From Paraburkholderia sp. ZP32-5 (GTDB lineage: Bacteria; Pseudomonadota; Gammaproteobacteria; Burkholderiales; Burkholderiaceae): DNA of 64,000 nt. The notes under the pieces are model-generated. The model did no database searches, was not told where the DNA came from, and worked only from the letters and a program-made list of their open reading frames with translations. A program made the translations under genes and the position numbers. The stretch spans positions 434,001 to 498,000 of the forward strand of contig NZ_JAJEJP010000001.1 in NCBI RefSeq assembly GCF_021390495.1, read 5' to 3'. This document shows positions 31,250 through 39,279 of the stretch, in pieces. Position 1 is the first letter of the stretch; each line of letters begins with the position of its first letter.

Positions 31250-31425
31250 TAGTGGATGATCCCGCGCGGCAGAAACGCGAAAAAGTAGAAGCCGAACCAG
31301 ATCGCCATCACGATCAGCACGGAGATTCCGGCCAGTGCGATCGCGCCGCCCGGGCCGGCCGCGACGACGCGTTCGACTTCTTCGTCGCTCGGCGGGGTGG
31401 CACTGTGCGTGTCGTTCGCTTCCAT
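31249..31425 (-). CDS. Small single-helix subunit, IIa-like, of the ba3 oxidase
   Basis: A 58-residue protein: an acidic N-terminus (residues 1-25), one membrane helix (IALAGISVLIVMAIWFGFYFF) and a short FLPRG tail. Size, position directly before subunit II, and the GAIAL...F.RG pattern recall subunit IIa (CbaD) of the Thermus ba3 oxidase, which is about 34 residues. The ATG at 31425 has an excellent AGGAGA site, so it is real despite its size. It shares one base with subunit II (TAATG). The IIa assignment is inferred from layout. Confidence 0.82.
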   Translation of the reverse strand: MEANDTHSATPPSDEEVERVVAAGPGGAIALAGISVLIVMAIWFGFYFFAFLPRGIIH

Positions 31426-31521
31426 CTCGATAGCTCTCCTGTGCGGCGCTTCAGTACGGCATTTCAATACGGCATTTTTTTCGGTGCGGCGGCCCGGCAT
31501 GGCCGCTTCACGTGGGGTGCG

Positions 31522-32838
31522 TCAATGCAGCGGCGCCTTGCGCAGTTCGTTGACCTCGCGCGCCGTCACGGGCAGTCCGTGATTGCCCCACGCGGTGCGA
31601 ATGAAGGTGACCACCGCGGCCGCTTCGGCGTCGTTCAGCTCCTGGCCGAACGGCGGCATCCCATACGGCTGCGGATTGCGCTTCGTGCCCGGCGGGAAAC
31701 CGCCGTTCAGCACGATGCGGATCGGATTGACCGCGGAGTCCATTTCGATCGACTGGTTGCCCGCGAGCGGCGGATAGTGCGGCAGTTGGCCTTCGCCGTT
31801 CGCGCCGTGGCAGATCGCACATTTGTCCGCGTAGATCTGCTTGCCGAGCGCAAACACCTTCGGGTCGGGCGTCGCGCTCGGACCAGTCTTGCGGCCGCTT
31901 TGATCGGGCAGCGATTTCAGATAGACGGCCATCGCGCGGACATCCTCGTCGCTCAGATGCTGCAGGCTGTGATAGGTGACCTCGGCCATCGGACCGTAGA
32001 CGGCGCCGCGATCGGAGATACCGGCCTGCAGCAGATCGACGATGTCCTTGATGCTCCAGTCGCCGAGGCCGCCGTCCTTGTCGGATGTCAGCGACGGCGC
32101 GTACCAGTTCTGCACCGGAATCAGCCCGCCCGCGAACTGCTCGCGCGGCGACGAACCGCCCAGCATGTTGATGCGCGTGTGGCACATCGTGCAGTGACCG
32201 AGCCCTTCGACCAGATACGCGCCGCGATTCCACTCGACCGATTTGGTCGGATCGGGCTTGAACTCGCCCTCACGGAAATACAGCGTGCGCCAGCCGTACA
32301 GCAGGTCGCGCTGATTGAACGGGAAGCGCAGCGTGTGCTTGCGGTTCGGCTGACGCACCGGCTCGACGGTCCGCAAAAACGCGAAGATCGCGTCCGAGTC
32401 CTCGCGCGTGACCTTCGTGTACTGGGCGATTGGCATCGCCGGATAGATCGGCGCGCCGTCCGGCTTGCGGCCGGTGCGCATCATCTTGAAGAACGCTTCC
32501 TCGCTCCACGTGCCGATGCCGTACTGCGCGTCCGGCGTGATGTTCGGTGAATAGAGCGTGCCGAACGGCGTTTCCATCGCGAGGCCGCCGGCGAACAGCT
32601 TGCCGCGCGGCGCGGTGTGGCAGGCGATGCAGTCGCCCGCGCGGGCAAGGTATTCACCGCGCTTGACGATGTCGGGGCGCGTGTCGGCGCCAGCGGATGC
32701 GGTTGCTTCGGCGACAGCCGGTGCAGTCGTGGCGGCGTGCGCGCTGCCGGTCAGCGGCGCGTGCAGCAGTTGCGCGAGCACGATGCCGCCGATGGCGAAG
32801 GCCCGCGACAAACCTGGTGAGCGAAGTGTCGGCTTCAT
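31522..32838 (-). CDS. Trihaem cytochrome c (alcohol/gluconate dehydrogenase cytochrome-subunit type)
   Basis: A 438-residue exported protein. The signal peptide is at residues about 1-35 (FAIGGIVLAQLLHAPLTGSAHA). There are three CXXCH haem sites: CIACH (about residue 68), CTMCH (about 217) and CAICH (about 344), each with a distal Met region such as MPPFGQ. This is the architecture of the membrane-bound cytochrome subunit of PQQ or FAD alcohol/gluconate dehydrogenases, but no dehydrogenase subunit is adjacent. Here it is within an oxidase operon, so it may relay electrons to CuA. It overlaps the upstream cytochrome gene by 4 bases. A 96-base gap separates it from the IIa-like gene. Confidence 0.92.
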   Translation of the reverse strand: MKPTLRSPGLSRAFAIGGIVLAQLLHAPLTGSAHAATTAPAVAEATASAGADTRPDIVKRGEYLARAGDCIACHTAPRGKLFAGGLAMETPFGTLYSPNITPDAQYGIGTWSEEAFFKMMRTGRKPDGAPIYPAMPIAQYTKVTREDSDAIFAFLRTVEPVRQPNRKHTLRFPFNQRDLLYGWRTLYFREGEFKPDPTKSVEWNRGAYLVEGLGHCTMCHTRINMLGGSSPREQFAGGLIPVQNWYAPSLTSDKDGGLGDWSIKDIVDLLQAGISDRGAVYGPMAEVTYHSLQHLSDEDVRAMAVYLKSLPDQSGRKTGPSATPDPKVFALGKQIYADKCAICHGANGEGQLPHYPPLAGNQSIEMDSAVNPIRIVLNGGFPPGTKRNPQPYGMPPFGQELNDAEAAAVVTFIRTAWGNHGLPVTAREVNELRKAPLH

Positions 32839-33617
32839 TGCGGTTGACTCCCGCAAGCGAGAGGCAGCCGCTCCGCGGATGCCGGTGCGGGCCGTGGATC
32901 GGCGGGACGCGGCTGGCGCGCGAGCCAGTTGGATACCGCGGCGATGTCGTTGTCGTTCAGCTTGAGCGCGATCGTGTGCATGCAGTCCGGCGCGAGCGCG
33001 TGACGGGTGCCCGAGCGCCACGTGCCCATCTGTCCGGCGATATAGCTTGCATGCAGCCCGAGCAGGCCCGGAATGCCCGGCTGCGTGCCGGTCATGCGCG
33101 CGCCGTGGCAGGCCACGCACGCCGGTATGCCGCGCGCCGGGTCGCCGTGCATCACGAGCCGTTCGCCGGCGGCGAGCAGCTTCGGTGGCAACGCGGCACG
33201 GTCGGATTCGGGATAGGGCGGCTGCAGATCGGCGAAATACTGGGCGATCTGGCGCAGATAGTCGTCGGGCAGGAACGCGAGCAGGTAGCCCATCGGTGGA
33301 TAGGTGCGGCCGCCGTCGCGAAATGCGGTCAACTGGTTGAACAGATACTCGGTCGGTTTGCCGGCGATGCGCGGAAAGTAATCGTTGTTGCGGCCCTGGC
33401 CCTGCACGCCGTGACACGCCGTGCAGGCCCGCATGCGTTCATCCATGGCCGACGGCATCGCGGCGGGTGTGGCAGCGGAGGTGTCGGTTGCCGCGCTTGC
33501 CACGCTGCCACATAGCACGCGAAGCGCGAACAGCACGAACAGAACCGAAGATCCGATAGTTCTACGATGCACGCGAGGCCTCGTTGGGGAACGTGCTTCT
33601 GTCGATTTATTTTTCAT
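32835..33617 (-). CDS. Periplasmic dihaem cytochrome c (c4-like)
   Basis: A 260-residue exported cytochrome with an N-terminal signal (RRTIGSSVLFVLFALRVLCGSVASA) and two haem sites, CTACHG and CVACHG, each followed by c4-type sequence (PRIAGKPTEYLFNQLTAFRDG; IPGLLGLHASYIAGQM). It is the first gene of the oxidase operon. I chose the ATG at 33617 (MKNKSTEAR). An in-frame ATG at 33659 is an alternative and would lengthen the N-region of the signal. The C-terminus is Pro/Ala-rich. Together the operon's three cytochromes carry seven c haems. Confidence 0.9.
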   Translation of the reverse strand: MKNKSTEARSPTRPRVHRRTIGSSVLFVLFALRVLCGSVASAATDTSAATPAAMPSAMDERMRACTACHGVQGQGRNNDYFPRIAGKPTEYLFNQLTAFRDGGRTYPPMGYLLAFLPDDYLRQIAQYFADLQPPYPESDRAALPPKLLAAGERLVMHGDPARGIPACVACHGARMTGTQPGIPGLLGLHASYIAGQMGTWRSGTRHALAPDCMHTIALKLNDNDIAAVSNWLARQPRPADPRPAPASAERLPLACGSQPQ

Positions 33618-33790
33618 GCTCGCTGGCGAATGGCGTAGCGAATCCGTCAAACGGCGCATGGCGGGGCTACCTGTTTTACTTATTGCGACTGCATTAACAG
33701 TGAATCGCGGAACGGACCTGTTCGGGCTGACGAAGTATTGATCCGCTGCGGTAATTCAATAGTCCGTTAAAAAGCATGCTCTGCGACGAT

Positions 33791-33808
33791 GTGCTGCAAT
33801 TGCAGCAC
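33791..33808. promoter_or_regulatory. Perfect 18-bp palindrome
   Basis: GTGCTGCAATTGCAGCAC is identical to its reverse complement. It lies 174 bases upstream of the first oxidase-operon gene. It is probably a regulator-binding site, but I do not recognise the regulator. Confidence 0.6.
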
Positions 33809-33965
33809 GCGCTGGATGCGCCGTGGTGGCGGCTTCGAGGCTGACGGGGAGGGCTGCGGACGACCCGTGAATGCCCCCAGCGAGTAGCAGGTTGCAGCAA
33901 TTTATCGGACGCGTCAATAGAGAACATCCGGGGAAAATATCAGCTGGCCGTCATCGACGGAAGCT

Positions 33966-34024
33966 AAAGCGCTTTGCATTTTGCGGTGCCGCAACTTATT
34001 GGCGGATATTGCATTGCGCAATGC
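33966..34024. promoter_or_regulatory. Cluster of three short palindromes
   Basis: AAAGCGCTTT (33966-33975), TTGCGG-TG-CCGCAA (33981-33994) and GCATTGCGCAATGC (34011-34024) are each perfectly self-complementary and packed within 59 bases beside the ANR/FNR-type box. Confidence 0.5.
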
Positions 34025-34030
34025 GCGTAT

Positions 34031-34044
34031 TTGATTTTTATCAA
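34031..34044. promoter_or_regulatory. ANR/FNR-type operator
   Basis: TTGATTTTTATCAA matches the FNR/ANR consensus TTGAT-N4-ATCAA perfectly. It is the only such site I saw in the region and lies upstream of a ba3 oxidase operon, a plausible low-oxygen target. The distance to the first start codon is about 410 bases, so a long leader is implied if it acts at the usual -41.5 position. Confidence 0.65.
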
Positions 34045-34134
34045 TGCAATTGCTGGTCTTTTCATATAAACGCATTGACCATTGCGTGACTGTCATTCGT
34101 GCGTCATTTGCTCGTTATTCATCCCTTATCCGCG

Positions 34135-35031
34135 TCATGCGAAAAGCCGCATCAACGCCGCGCGCGCATTGCTGACGAGTTCGCTTTCGCCGGGCCGGCC
34201 GGGCAGCAGATGAAACTCGATGGCCGGCAGCGCGGGCAGGCCGATATGGGCAGCACACGCAACCACGCCGCCGCCGAGCGACGATTCGTTCAAGCAAGAA
34301 ATGCCGAGCCCTGCCTTCAACGCGAGCTGCAGGCCGGCCACGCCCGACGCCGAATGCGACACGATGTACGAGACCTTGTGTTCGTCGAGCAGCCTGACGA
34401 CGAACCGCTGCAACTGGCACGTCTGCGGCAGTAGCACCAGTTGATACGGCGTGCCCGGGCGCGGCGCGGCATCGGCGGCGCTTGCCCACAGCAGCTTTTC
34501 GCGACGCACCACGGTGCTGGCCGCGCCCGCGCCGCTGCCGGCCGAACCCCGCCCGCGTGGCTGCGCGGTGACGAGCCGCGCCGACAGACCGATGTCGAAC
34601 GACGTGTGATCGTCCGCGCCGCTGTCGATCGTCGCGCTCGGCATCACGGTCACATGCAGCTTCAGACGCGGGTGCTGCTCCGAGAACGTTTTCAGAATGC
34701 GCGCGATGTCGTGCGGCCGGAAGTAGTCGGTGATCGCGATGCGCAGCTCGCCGTCGAGCGAGCGGCCTTGCAGGTCGTCGAATGCCGCTTCGCTCATCGC
34801 GATGAGGCGCCGCGCGTGCTCGAGCAGGCGCTCGCCCGCGGGTGTCGGGTTCACGCCTTGCCGGCCGCGGACGAAGAGCGGCTGGCCGGCGCGCTCCTCG
34901 AGCTTCTTCAACTGCTCGCTCACCGACGACTGCGACAGGAATACGCGCTCGGCGCCCGCCGACACGCTGCCCGATTCGGCGACCGCGACGAAGGTGCGCA
35001 ACTGCGCGAAGTCGAAACCACGCTGGCTCAT
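34135..35031 (-). CDS. LysR-family transcriptional regulator
   Basis: A 298-residue LTTR from the ATG at 35031. The N-terminal winged helix-turn-helix is FDFAQLRTFVAVAESGSVSAGAERVFLSQSSVSEQLKKLEE in two parts, with the dimer helix after it. The effector domain starts near GELRIAITDYF (about residue 91). The effector region contains a Gly/Ala/Arg-rich insertion (about residues 160-175). It is divergent from an MFS transporter gene 94 bases away, which is the probable target. The effector is unknown. The in-frame extension to 35202 crosses the promoter region and is rejected. Confidence 0.93.
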   Translation of the reverse strand: MSQRGFDFAQLRTFVAVAESGSVSAGAERVFLSQSSVSEQLKKLEERAGQPLFVRGRQGVNPTPAGERLLEHARRLIAMSEAAFDDLQGRSLDGELRIAITDYFRPHDIARILKTFSEQHPRLKLHVTVMPSATIDSGADDHTSFDIGLSARLVTAQPRGRGSAGSGAGAASTVVRREKLLWASAADAAPRPGTPYQLVLLPQTCQLQRFVVRLLDEHKVSYIVSHSASGVAGLQLALKAGLGISCLNESSLGGGVVACAAHIGLPALPAIEFHLLPGRPGESELVSNARAALMRLFA

Positions 35032-35125
35032 GATTCGGATTTTCCGATGGGAGTGATCTGAAATTGCGGCTTTTCCGATGAAAGGCCCAGCCGTAGCATA
35101 CCCCCAGAACTTTGCGGAGGGTGTG

Positions 35126-36496
35126 ATGAAAAACGGATCGACGACGGCGCCGCGCGGCGCGCAGCATCGCTGGAAGGTGCTCGGGGTGGGCTTTGCGGCC
35201 AACGCGAGCTTTTCGGCCGCGTTCTCGGGGATTCCGACGACTGCGGTGTTTCTGCGCTCGGGCTATCACCTGGGCAACGACGGGCTCGGCCTCGTGCTCG
35301 GGATGCTCGGCCTCGGCATCGCGGTCAGCGAATTGCCTTGGGGGCTGCTGACCGACCGCTGGGGCGATCGCCGCGTGCTGCTGCTCGGTTTGCTGGCGAC
35401 GGCGGCCGCGCTCGCCGGCCTCGCGCTGTTCGTGTCACCGGGCGGCGCGCATGTGCCGGGCGTTACGCCGCTCGCGCTCGGTTTGCTGCTGGTCGGTCTG
35501 CTCGGCGGCAGCGTCAACGGATCGAGCGGCCGCGCGGTGATGGCTTGGTTTCGCGAGGGCGAGCGCGGCCTCGCGATGAGCATCCGGCAGACCGCGGTGC
35601 CGGCGGGCGGTGGCCTCGGCGCGCTGGTGCTGCCGGTGCTCGCGTCGCGCTTCGGTTTTGCGAGTGCGTACGCGGTGCTGGCGCTCGCGTGCGCGACGAC
35701 CGCGGTGTTTGCGTGGCGCTGGTTGCATGAGCCTGAGCAGGGGGGCGATGCGGTGGTGGCGCAAGGTGCGGCGGGTGTTTCGGGTGCGGCGGGTACGACA
35801 AGCCTGACTGGTGCGGACCGCGCGCACTCCGCGCTTCACCATAGCCCGACCGCCAGCATCCCGGCCGCCACCGCTTCGCCGTTGCGTGACCTACGCATCT
35901 GGCGCGTCGCGCTCGGCGCGGGCGCGCTGTGCATGCCGCAGATCGCCGTCATCACGTTTGGCACCGTCTTTCTGCACGACTTCAGCCGTGCCGGCGTACT
36001 CGCGATCAGCGCGACGATGGTAGCGGTGCAGACGGGCGCTGCTATCGCGCGGGTGTGGAGCGGCGCATGGACCGACCGGCGCGGCAATCGTCGCGCGTAT
36101 ATGCGCGGCTGCAGTCTGCTTACCGCCGTGCTGTTCGCGTTGCTCGCGCTCGCGACCGGGCTTGCCGGTATCCATCACGCGGCGCTCGCTGCGTTGTTCG
36201 CGGTGATGATCGTGCTCGGCGGTGTGAGCGCGTCGGCATGGCATGGCGTCGCATTCACGGAACTCGCGACGCTGGCCGGCACGAATCGCGCGGGCACCGC
36301 GCTCGCGATGGGCAACACCTGCGTGTTCCTCACGCTGTTCGTGACGCCGCTTGCGATTCCGGCGCTGCTATCGATGGGTGCGTGGCCGCTGGTGTGGGCG
36401 GTGGCCAGCGCATGCGCATTGATCGCGCTGCCGGTGCTGCCGCGCGCCGCGTCGACGCGGGCGATGCGCGCGGCGCGGGCGTGCGACGCGGCTTGA
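35126..36496 (+). CDS. MFS transporter
   Basis: A 456-residue major-facilitator protein with 12 membrane segments and a central cytoplasmic loop (about residues 205-255) rich in Gly/Ala/Ser. Motif A is LLTDRWGDRRVLLLG. In helix 4-5, GSVNGSSGRAVMAWF and RGLAMSIRQTAVPAGG resemble the cyanate/nitrate-type and sugar-phosphate-type MFS groups. The ATG at 35126 has a GGAGG site 5 bases upstream. It is divergent from the LysR regulator and probably controlled by it. The substrate is unknown. Confidence 0.9.
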   Translation: MKNGSTTAPRGAQHRWKVLGVGFAANASFSAAFSGIPTTAVFLRSGYHLGNDGLGLVLGMLGLGIAVSELPWGLLTDRWGDRRVLLLGLLATAAALAGLALFVSPGGAHVPGVTPLALGLLLVGLLGGSVNGSSGRAVMAWFREGERGLAMSIRQTAVPAGGGLGALVLPVLASRFGFASAYAVLALACATTAVFAWRWLHEPEQGGDAVVAQGAAGVSGAAGTTSLTGADRAHSALHHSPTASIPAATASPLRDLRIWRVALGAGALCMPQIAVITFGTVFLHDFSRAGVLAISATMVAVQTGAAIARVWSGAWTDRRGNRRAYMRGCSLLTAVLFALLALATGLAGIHHAALAALFAVMIVLGGVSASAWHGVAFTELATLAGTNRAGTALAMGNTCVFLTLFVTPLAIPALLSMGAWPLVWAVASACALIALPVLPRAASTRAMRAARACDAA

Positions 36497-36769
36497 GCAG
36501 TGACATCGGAGATGGCATGGGCGAGTGAGTCTAAGCAGAATTGCTTCGGCATCAGAGTGCGTCGACGGGGGAGCGATGCTCGCACTCGCTGCATATTGAA
36601 AATTTGATCGAACAGCGAAGCGACAACAGTTTTCAAGCGGATTAGGAACGCTCTGATTTTTGCGACGGTGTACGGGTGATTTGATGGTGGGTGTCCGGCA
36701 CCGCGATCCGTTGCCGGCCGGTGTGAAGCAATCCACTAGCCAACCCTCCTGCAACGGCAGCAAAACATC

Positions 36770-37549
36770 TTGGCGAATCTCCGAATCATTCTGGCCGACG
36801 ATCACCCGTTCGCTCTGCTTGGCTACAGATCGACGCTGGCAACCTGCGACGGCGTCACGATCGTCGGCGACGCTCACACGCCCGCAGGGTTGATCGCGCT
36901 ATTGCAACGCACGCGTTGCGACATGCTGATCAGCGATCTGTCGATGGCCGACCCCGCCGGTGTCATCGAAGATGGCGTGAGCCTCATGCTGCGCATTCGC
37001 CGTGATTGGCCCGCGCTGCGCGTCGTCGTCGCGACCGCGCAAACGAATCCCGCGGTCCTGCGCGTACTCGCCGCGGACAGCGCGCTCAGTGTGTTCGGCA
37101 AGGCGGACCCGCTGACCGAACTTCAGCAGGCGATATCCGAAAGCGCGCGCGGTACACGCTATCTAAGCCGCTCGATAGTCGCGCTGCTCGCCCAGTCACA
37201 CATACAGGTACATACACAAGCACCGGCATATCACGACGCGCATCGCGCGGTGTCCGTGCCCCACCTGTCGGCGCGGCAGATCGAAATCGTGCGCAGACTG
37301 GTGTGGGGTGAGTCGATCGCCCAGATCGCGGCGGCGCTCGGTTGCCATCCACGCACGATCAGCCGGCAAAAACGCGAGGTGATGACGTGCTTCGGTGTGA
37401 CCGACAACGCTGGTCTCTTTTCGTGTGTGCGCGCTTTGGAGATGTTCTCGCGCGATCAGGATAGCGACGCATGGGCCACGGATGATTCACCCGCCATTTC
37501 GGAGCGTTCTTATGTCCTTGGGATAAGAAATCTTCAACCATTGCGGTAG
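36770..37549 (+). CDS. RcsB/BvgA-like response regulator 1 (receiver + LuxR HTH)
   Basis: A 259-residue response regulator. The receiver domain has the acidic pair Asp10-Asp11 (ILADDHP), phospho-acceptor Asp56 (LISDLSM), switch Thr (VVVATAQ) and Lys (VFGKADP). The LuxR/FixJ-type HTH is LSARQIEIVRRLVWGESIAQIAAALG, then HPRTISRQKREVM. The Pro after the Asp+4 position is replaced (SMADPAG instead of the common MPG), and there is an about 35-residue C-terminal tail absent from typical members. The start is a TTG at 36770, chosen because family members begin a few residues before the receiver. No good ribosome site is visible. It is first of three paralogous regulators. Confidence 0.88.
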   Translation: MANLRIILADDHPFALLGYRSTLATCDGVTIVGDAHTPAGLIALLQRTRCDMLISDLSMADPAGVIEDGVSLMLRIRRDWPALRVVVATAQTNPAVLRVLAADSALSVFGKADPLTELQQAISESARGTRYLSRSIVALLAQSHIQVHTQAPAYHDAHRAVSVPHLSARQIEIVRRLVWGESIAQIAAALGCHPRTISRQKREVMTCFGVTDNAGLFSCVRALEMFSRDQDSDAWATDDSPAISERSYVLGIRNLQPLR

Positions 37550-37605
37550 CGTTATTCATACCGAACAAGGTCGAGCGAAATGAAAAGCATCAGGAGCGCC
37601 AGACA

Positions 37606-38298
37606 ATGAACCCCATTGCCGCGGCAGCCACGCCCGTTCGAACCATCATCGCGGACGACCATCCACTGGTCTTATTGGCGATCGAGCATCTGATCGGCAG
37701 CTATCCGGGCCTGCAAGTGGTCGGCCGCGCGACAGACGTCACCGAACTGTTTCTTGAAGTCGATCGCAGTCCATGCGACCTCGTGCTGATGGATCTCTAC
37801 ATGCCAGGCGGCATCGACGAAAGCGGGTTCAGCGCGGTCAGGCAGTTCAAGGCGCGCTATCCGAATGTCGCGCTCGTGATACTGACCATGGAAACCGACG
37901 CGGCGACGCTGCGGCAGGTGATGTCGCTCGGTGTCAACGGCTTGCTCAGCAAGCGCGATCGCATCGATCTGATTCATGTCGCGGCGGTGATGGCGCTCGC
38001 GCATGAGTGCTACGTCGGGCCGGCCGTGCGCACACTGCTGACGGAGATGTCGACGAGTGCGCAGTTCGATATCGTGCGCGCCGCACTGTCGCGCCGCGAA
38101 CTCGAGGTATTCACGCAATACGCGTCCGGGCTCGGCGTCACGCAGATCGCCGAGCGCCTCGGGCGCAGCGTGAAAACGATTAGTGCACAGAAGTGCATGG
38201 CGATGCGCAAACTCGCGCTCAATAGCGACGCCGAATTATTCCGTTTCGCGCTGGAGCACGGCGTTGTGACCAATGGTCGTAGTTGGGGTTGGGGCTAG
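37606..38298 (+). CDS. RcsB/BvgA-like response regulator 2
   Basis: A 230-residue response regulator. The receiver has Asp17-Asp18 (IIADDHP), phospho-acceptor Asp63 (LVLMDLYMPGG), Thr in VILTMET and Lys in GLLSKRD. The C-terminal HTH is LSRRELEVFTQYASGLGVTQIAERLG with the recognition helix RSVKTISAQKCMAMRKLAL, close in pattern to RcsB. It lies 56 bases after regulator 1 and 174 bases before regulator 3. The ATG at 37606 is preceded by an AGGAG-like site. Confidence 0.93.
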   Translation: MNPIAAAATPVRTIIADDHPLVLLAIEHLIGSYPGLQVVGRATDVTELFLEVDRSPCDLVLMDLYMPGGIDESGFSAVRQFKARYPNVALVILTMETDAATLRQVMSLGVNGLLSKRDRIDLIHVAAVMALAHECYVGPAVRTLLTEMSTSAQFDIVRAALSRRELEVFTQYASGLGVTQIAERLGRSVKTISAQKCMAMRKLALNSDAELFRFALEHGVVTNGRSWGWG

Positions 38299-38472
38299 TG
38301 TTGCGGGCAAAGCTCTAACCGAAACCGCCCGGGCCGCGAAGGTGGAGGTAAGCGGGCCGGTTAACAAAGCGGCGATGTGCCGTGCGTACGCGCGGTGGGT
38401 CGCATCAATATCGGCATGATCCGGGGGATGCACGTCGAGTGCCCGGCGAGCCGGTCGACAACACAATAAAAA

Positions 38473-39117
38473 ATGACAAAAAAAATCCACGTAGTCGTGG
38501 CAGACGATCACCACTGCATTCGCGCGGGTGTCAGATATCTGCTCAGGGAGCGGCCGAATATCGAAATCGTCGGCGAAGCGACGGATACCTTCACGCTCGA
38601 GCAATTGCTCGATGTTCGTGCGTGCGACGTCCTCGTATCGGATATCGGCATGCCTGGACTCGGTGGCGACGACAATGCTGTGCCGCTGTTGCGCCGCCTG
38701 TTGCGGCGTCGGCCGCATCCGCAGGTCGTCGTGCTGACGATGGTCCGCCGCGCGAACATGCTGTCCGGTCTGCGCAGCATCGGCGTGACTGGCATCGTCG
38801 ATAAACGTGATGCCGCCGCGACCTTGATCGACGCGATCGAAGCGGCCGCGGACGGGCGGATTCATCTGTCGGAGCAGGTGCGCGCAGTGCTCGATGCGGC
38901 GCGTCCGATACCTCCATTGCGCGGCGGCGCGATGAGCGCGCGCGAGTGGGAAGTGTTTCAACTCTATGCGCGCGGCCTCGCGGTGCACGAGATCGCCGAG
39001 CGTCTGCATCGTAGCGACAAGACCATCAGCACGCAGAAGCGCAGCGCGATGCGCAAGCTCGGGCTGGAAACCGAGGGAGATCTGATCGACTACGCGAACC
39101 AGATCGGACTGATATGA
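38473..39117 (+). CDS. RcsB/BvgA-like response regulator 3
   Basis: A 214-residue response regulator. The receiver has acid residues in VVADDHH, phospho-acceptor Asp57 (LVSDIGMPGL), Thr in VVLTMVR and Lys in GIVDKRD. The HTH is MSAREWEVFQLYARGLAVHEIAERLH with RSDKTISTQKRSAMRKLGL, the most RcsB-like recognition helix of the three. An A-rich stretch surrounds the ATG. It sits 162 bases before the aquaporin gene and just upstream of the likely partner kinase. Confidence 0.93.
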   Translation: MTKKIHVVVADDHHCIRAGVRYLLRERPNIEIVGEATDTFTLEQLLDVRACDVLVSDIGMPGLGGDDNAVPLLRRLLRRRPHPQVVVLTMVRRANMLSGLRSIGVTGIVDKRDAAATLIDAIEAAADGRIHLSEQVRAVLDAARPIPPLRGGAMSAREWEVFQLYARGLAVHEIAERLHRSDKTISTQKRSAMRKLGLETEGDLIDYANQIGLI

Positions 39118-39279
39118 CGGGCGAACTGCGTTGAATGGCGATGATTAAGGAGATCAATCATCTAGGAGTTCTCTGATTGGCGCGACTCAGACGGCACCTA
39201 ATAATCAGAAATTGACCTCGGCCTCGTGGATGCTCTTCTTGCATCGCGGCCGGTCTGGTCATTTCAAATGGGAGCACGG

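Larger units (their letters stand above)
33618..34134. other. Regulatory intergenic region upstream of the oxidase operon
   Basis: About 500 bases, noticeably A+T-richer than the flanks, with no convincing gene (a 72-codon frame at 33871-34089 has no family features). It contains an ANR/FNR-type box and at least four other perfect palindromes, listed separately. The LysR gene ends at its right edge, so all regulatory signals here most likely serve the leftward oxidase operon. Confidence 0.7.

Noticed and set aside
33871..34089. A 72-codon plus-strand frame in the oxidase control region
   Set aside because: It overlaps the palindromes and ANR box and has no recognisable features.
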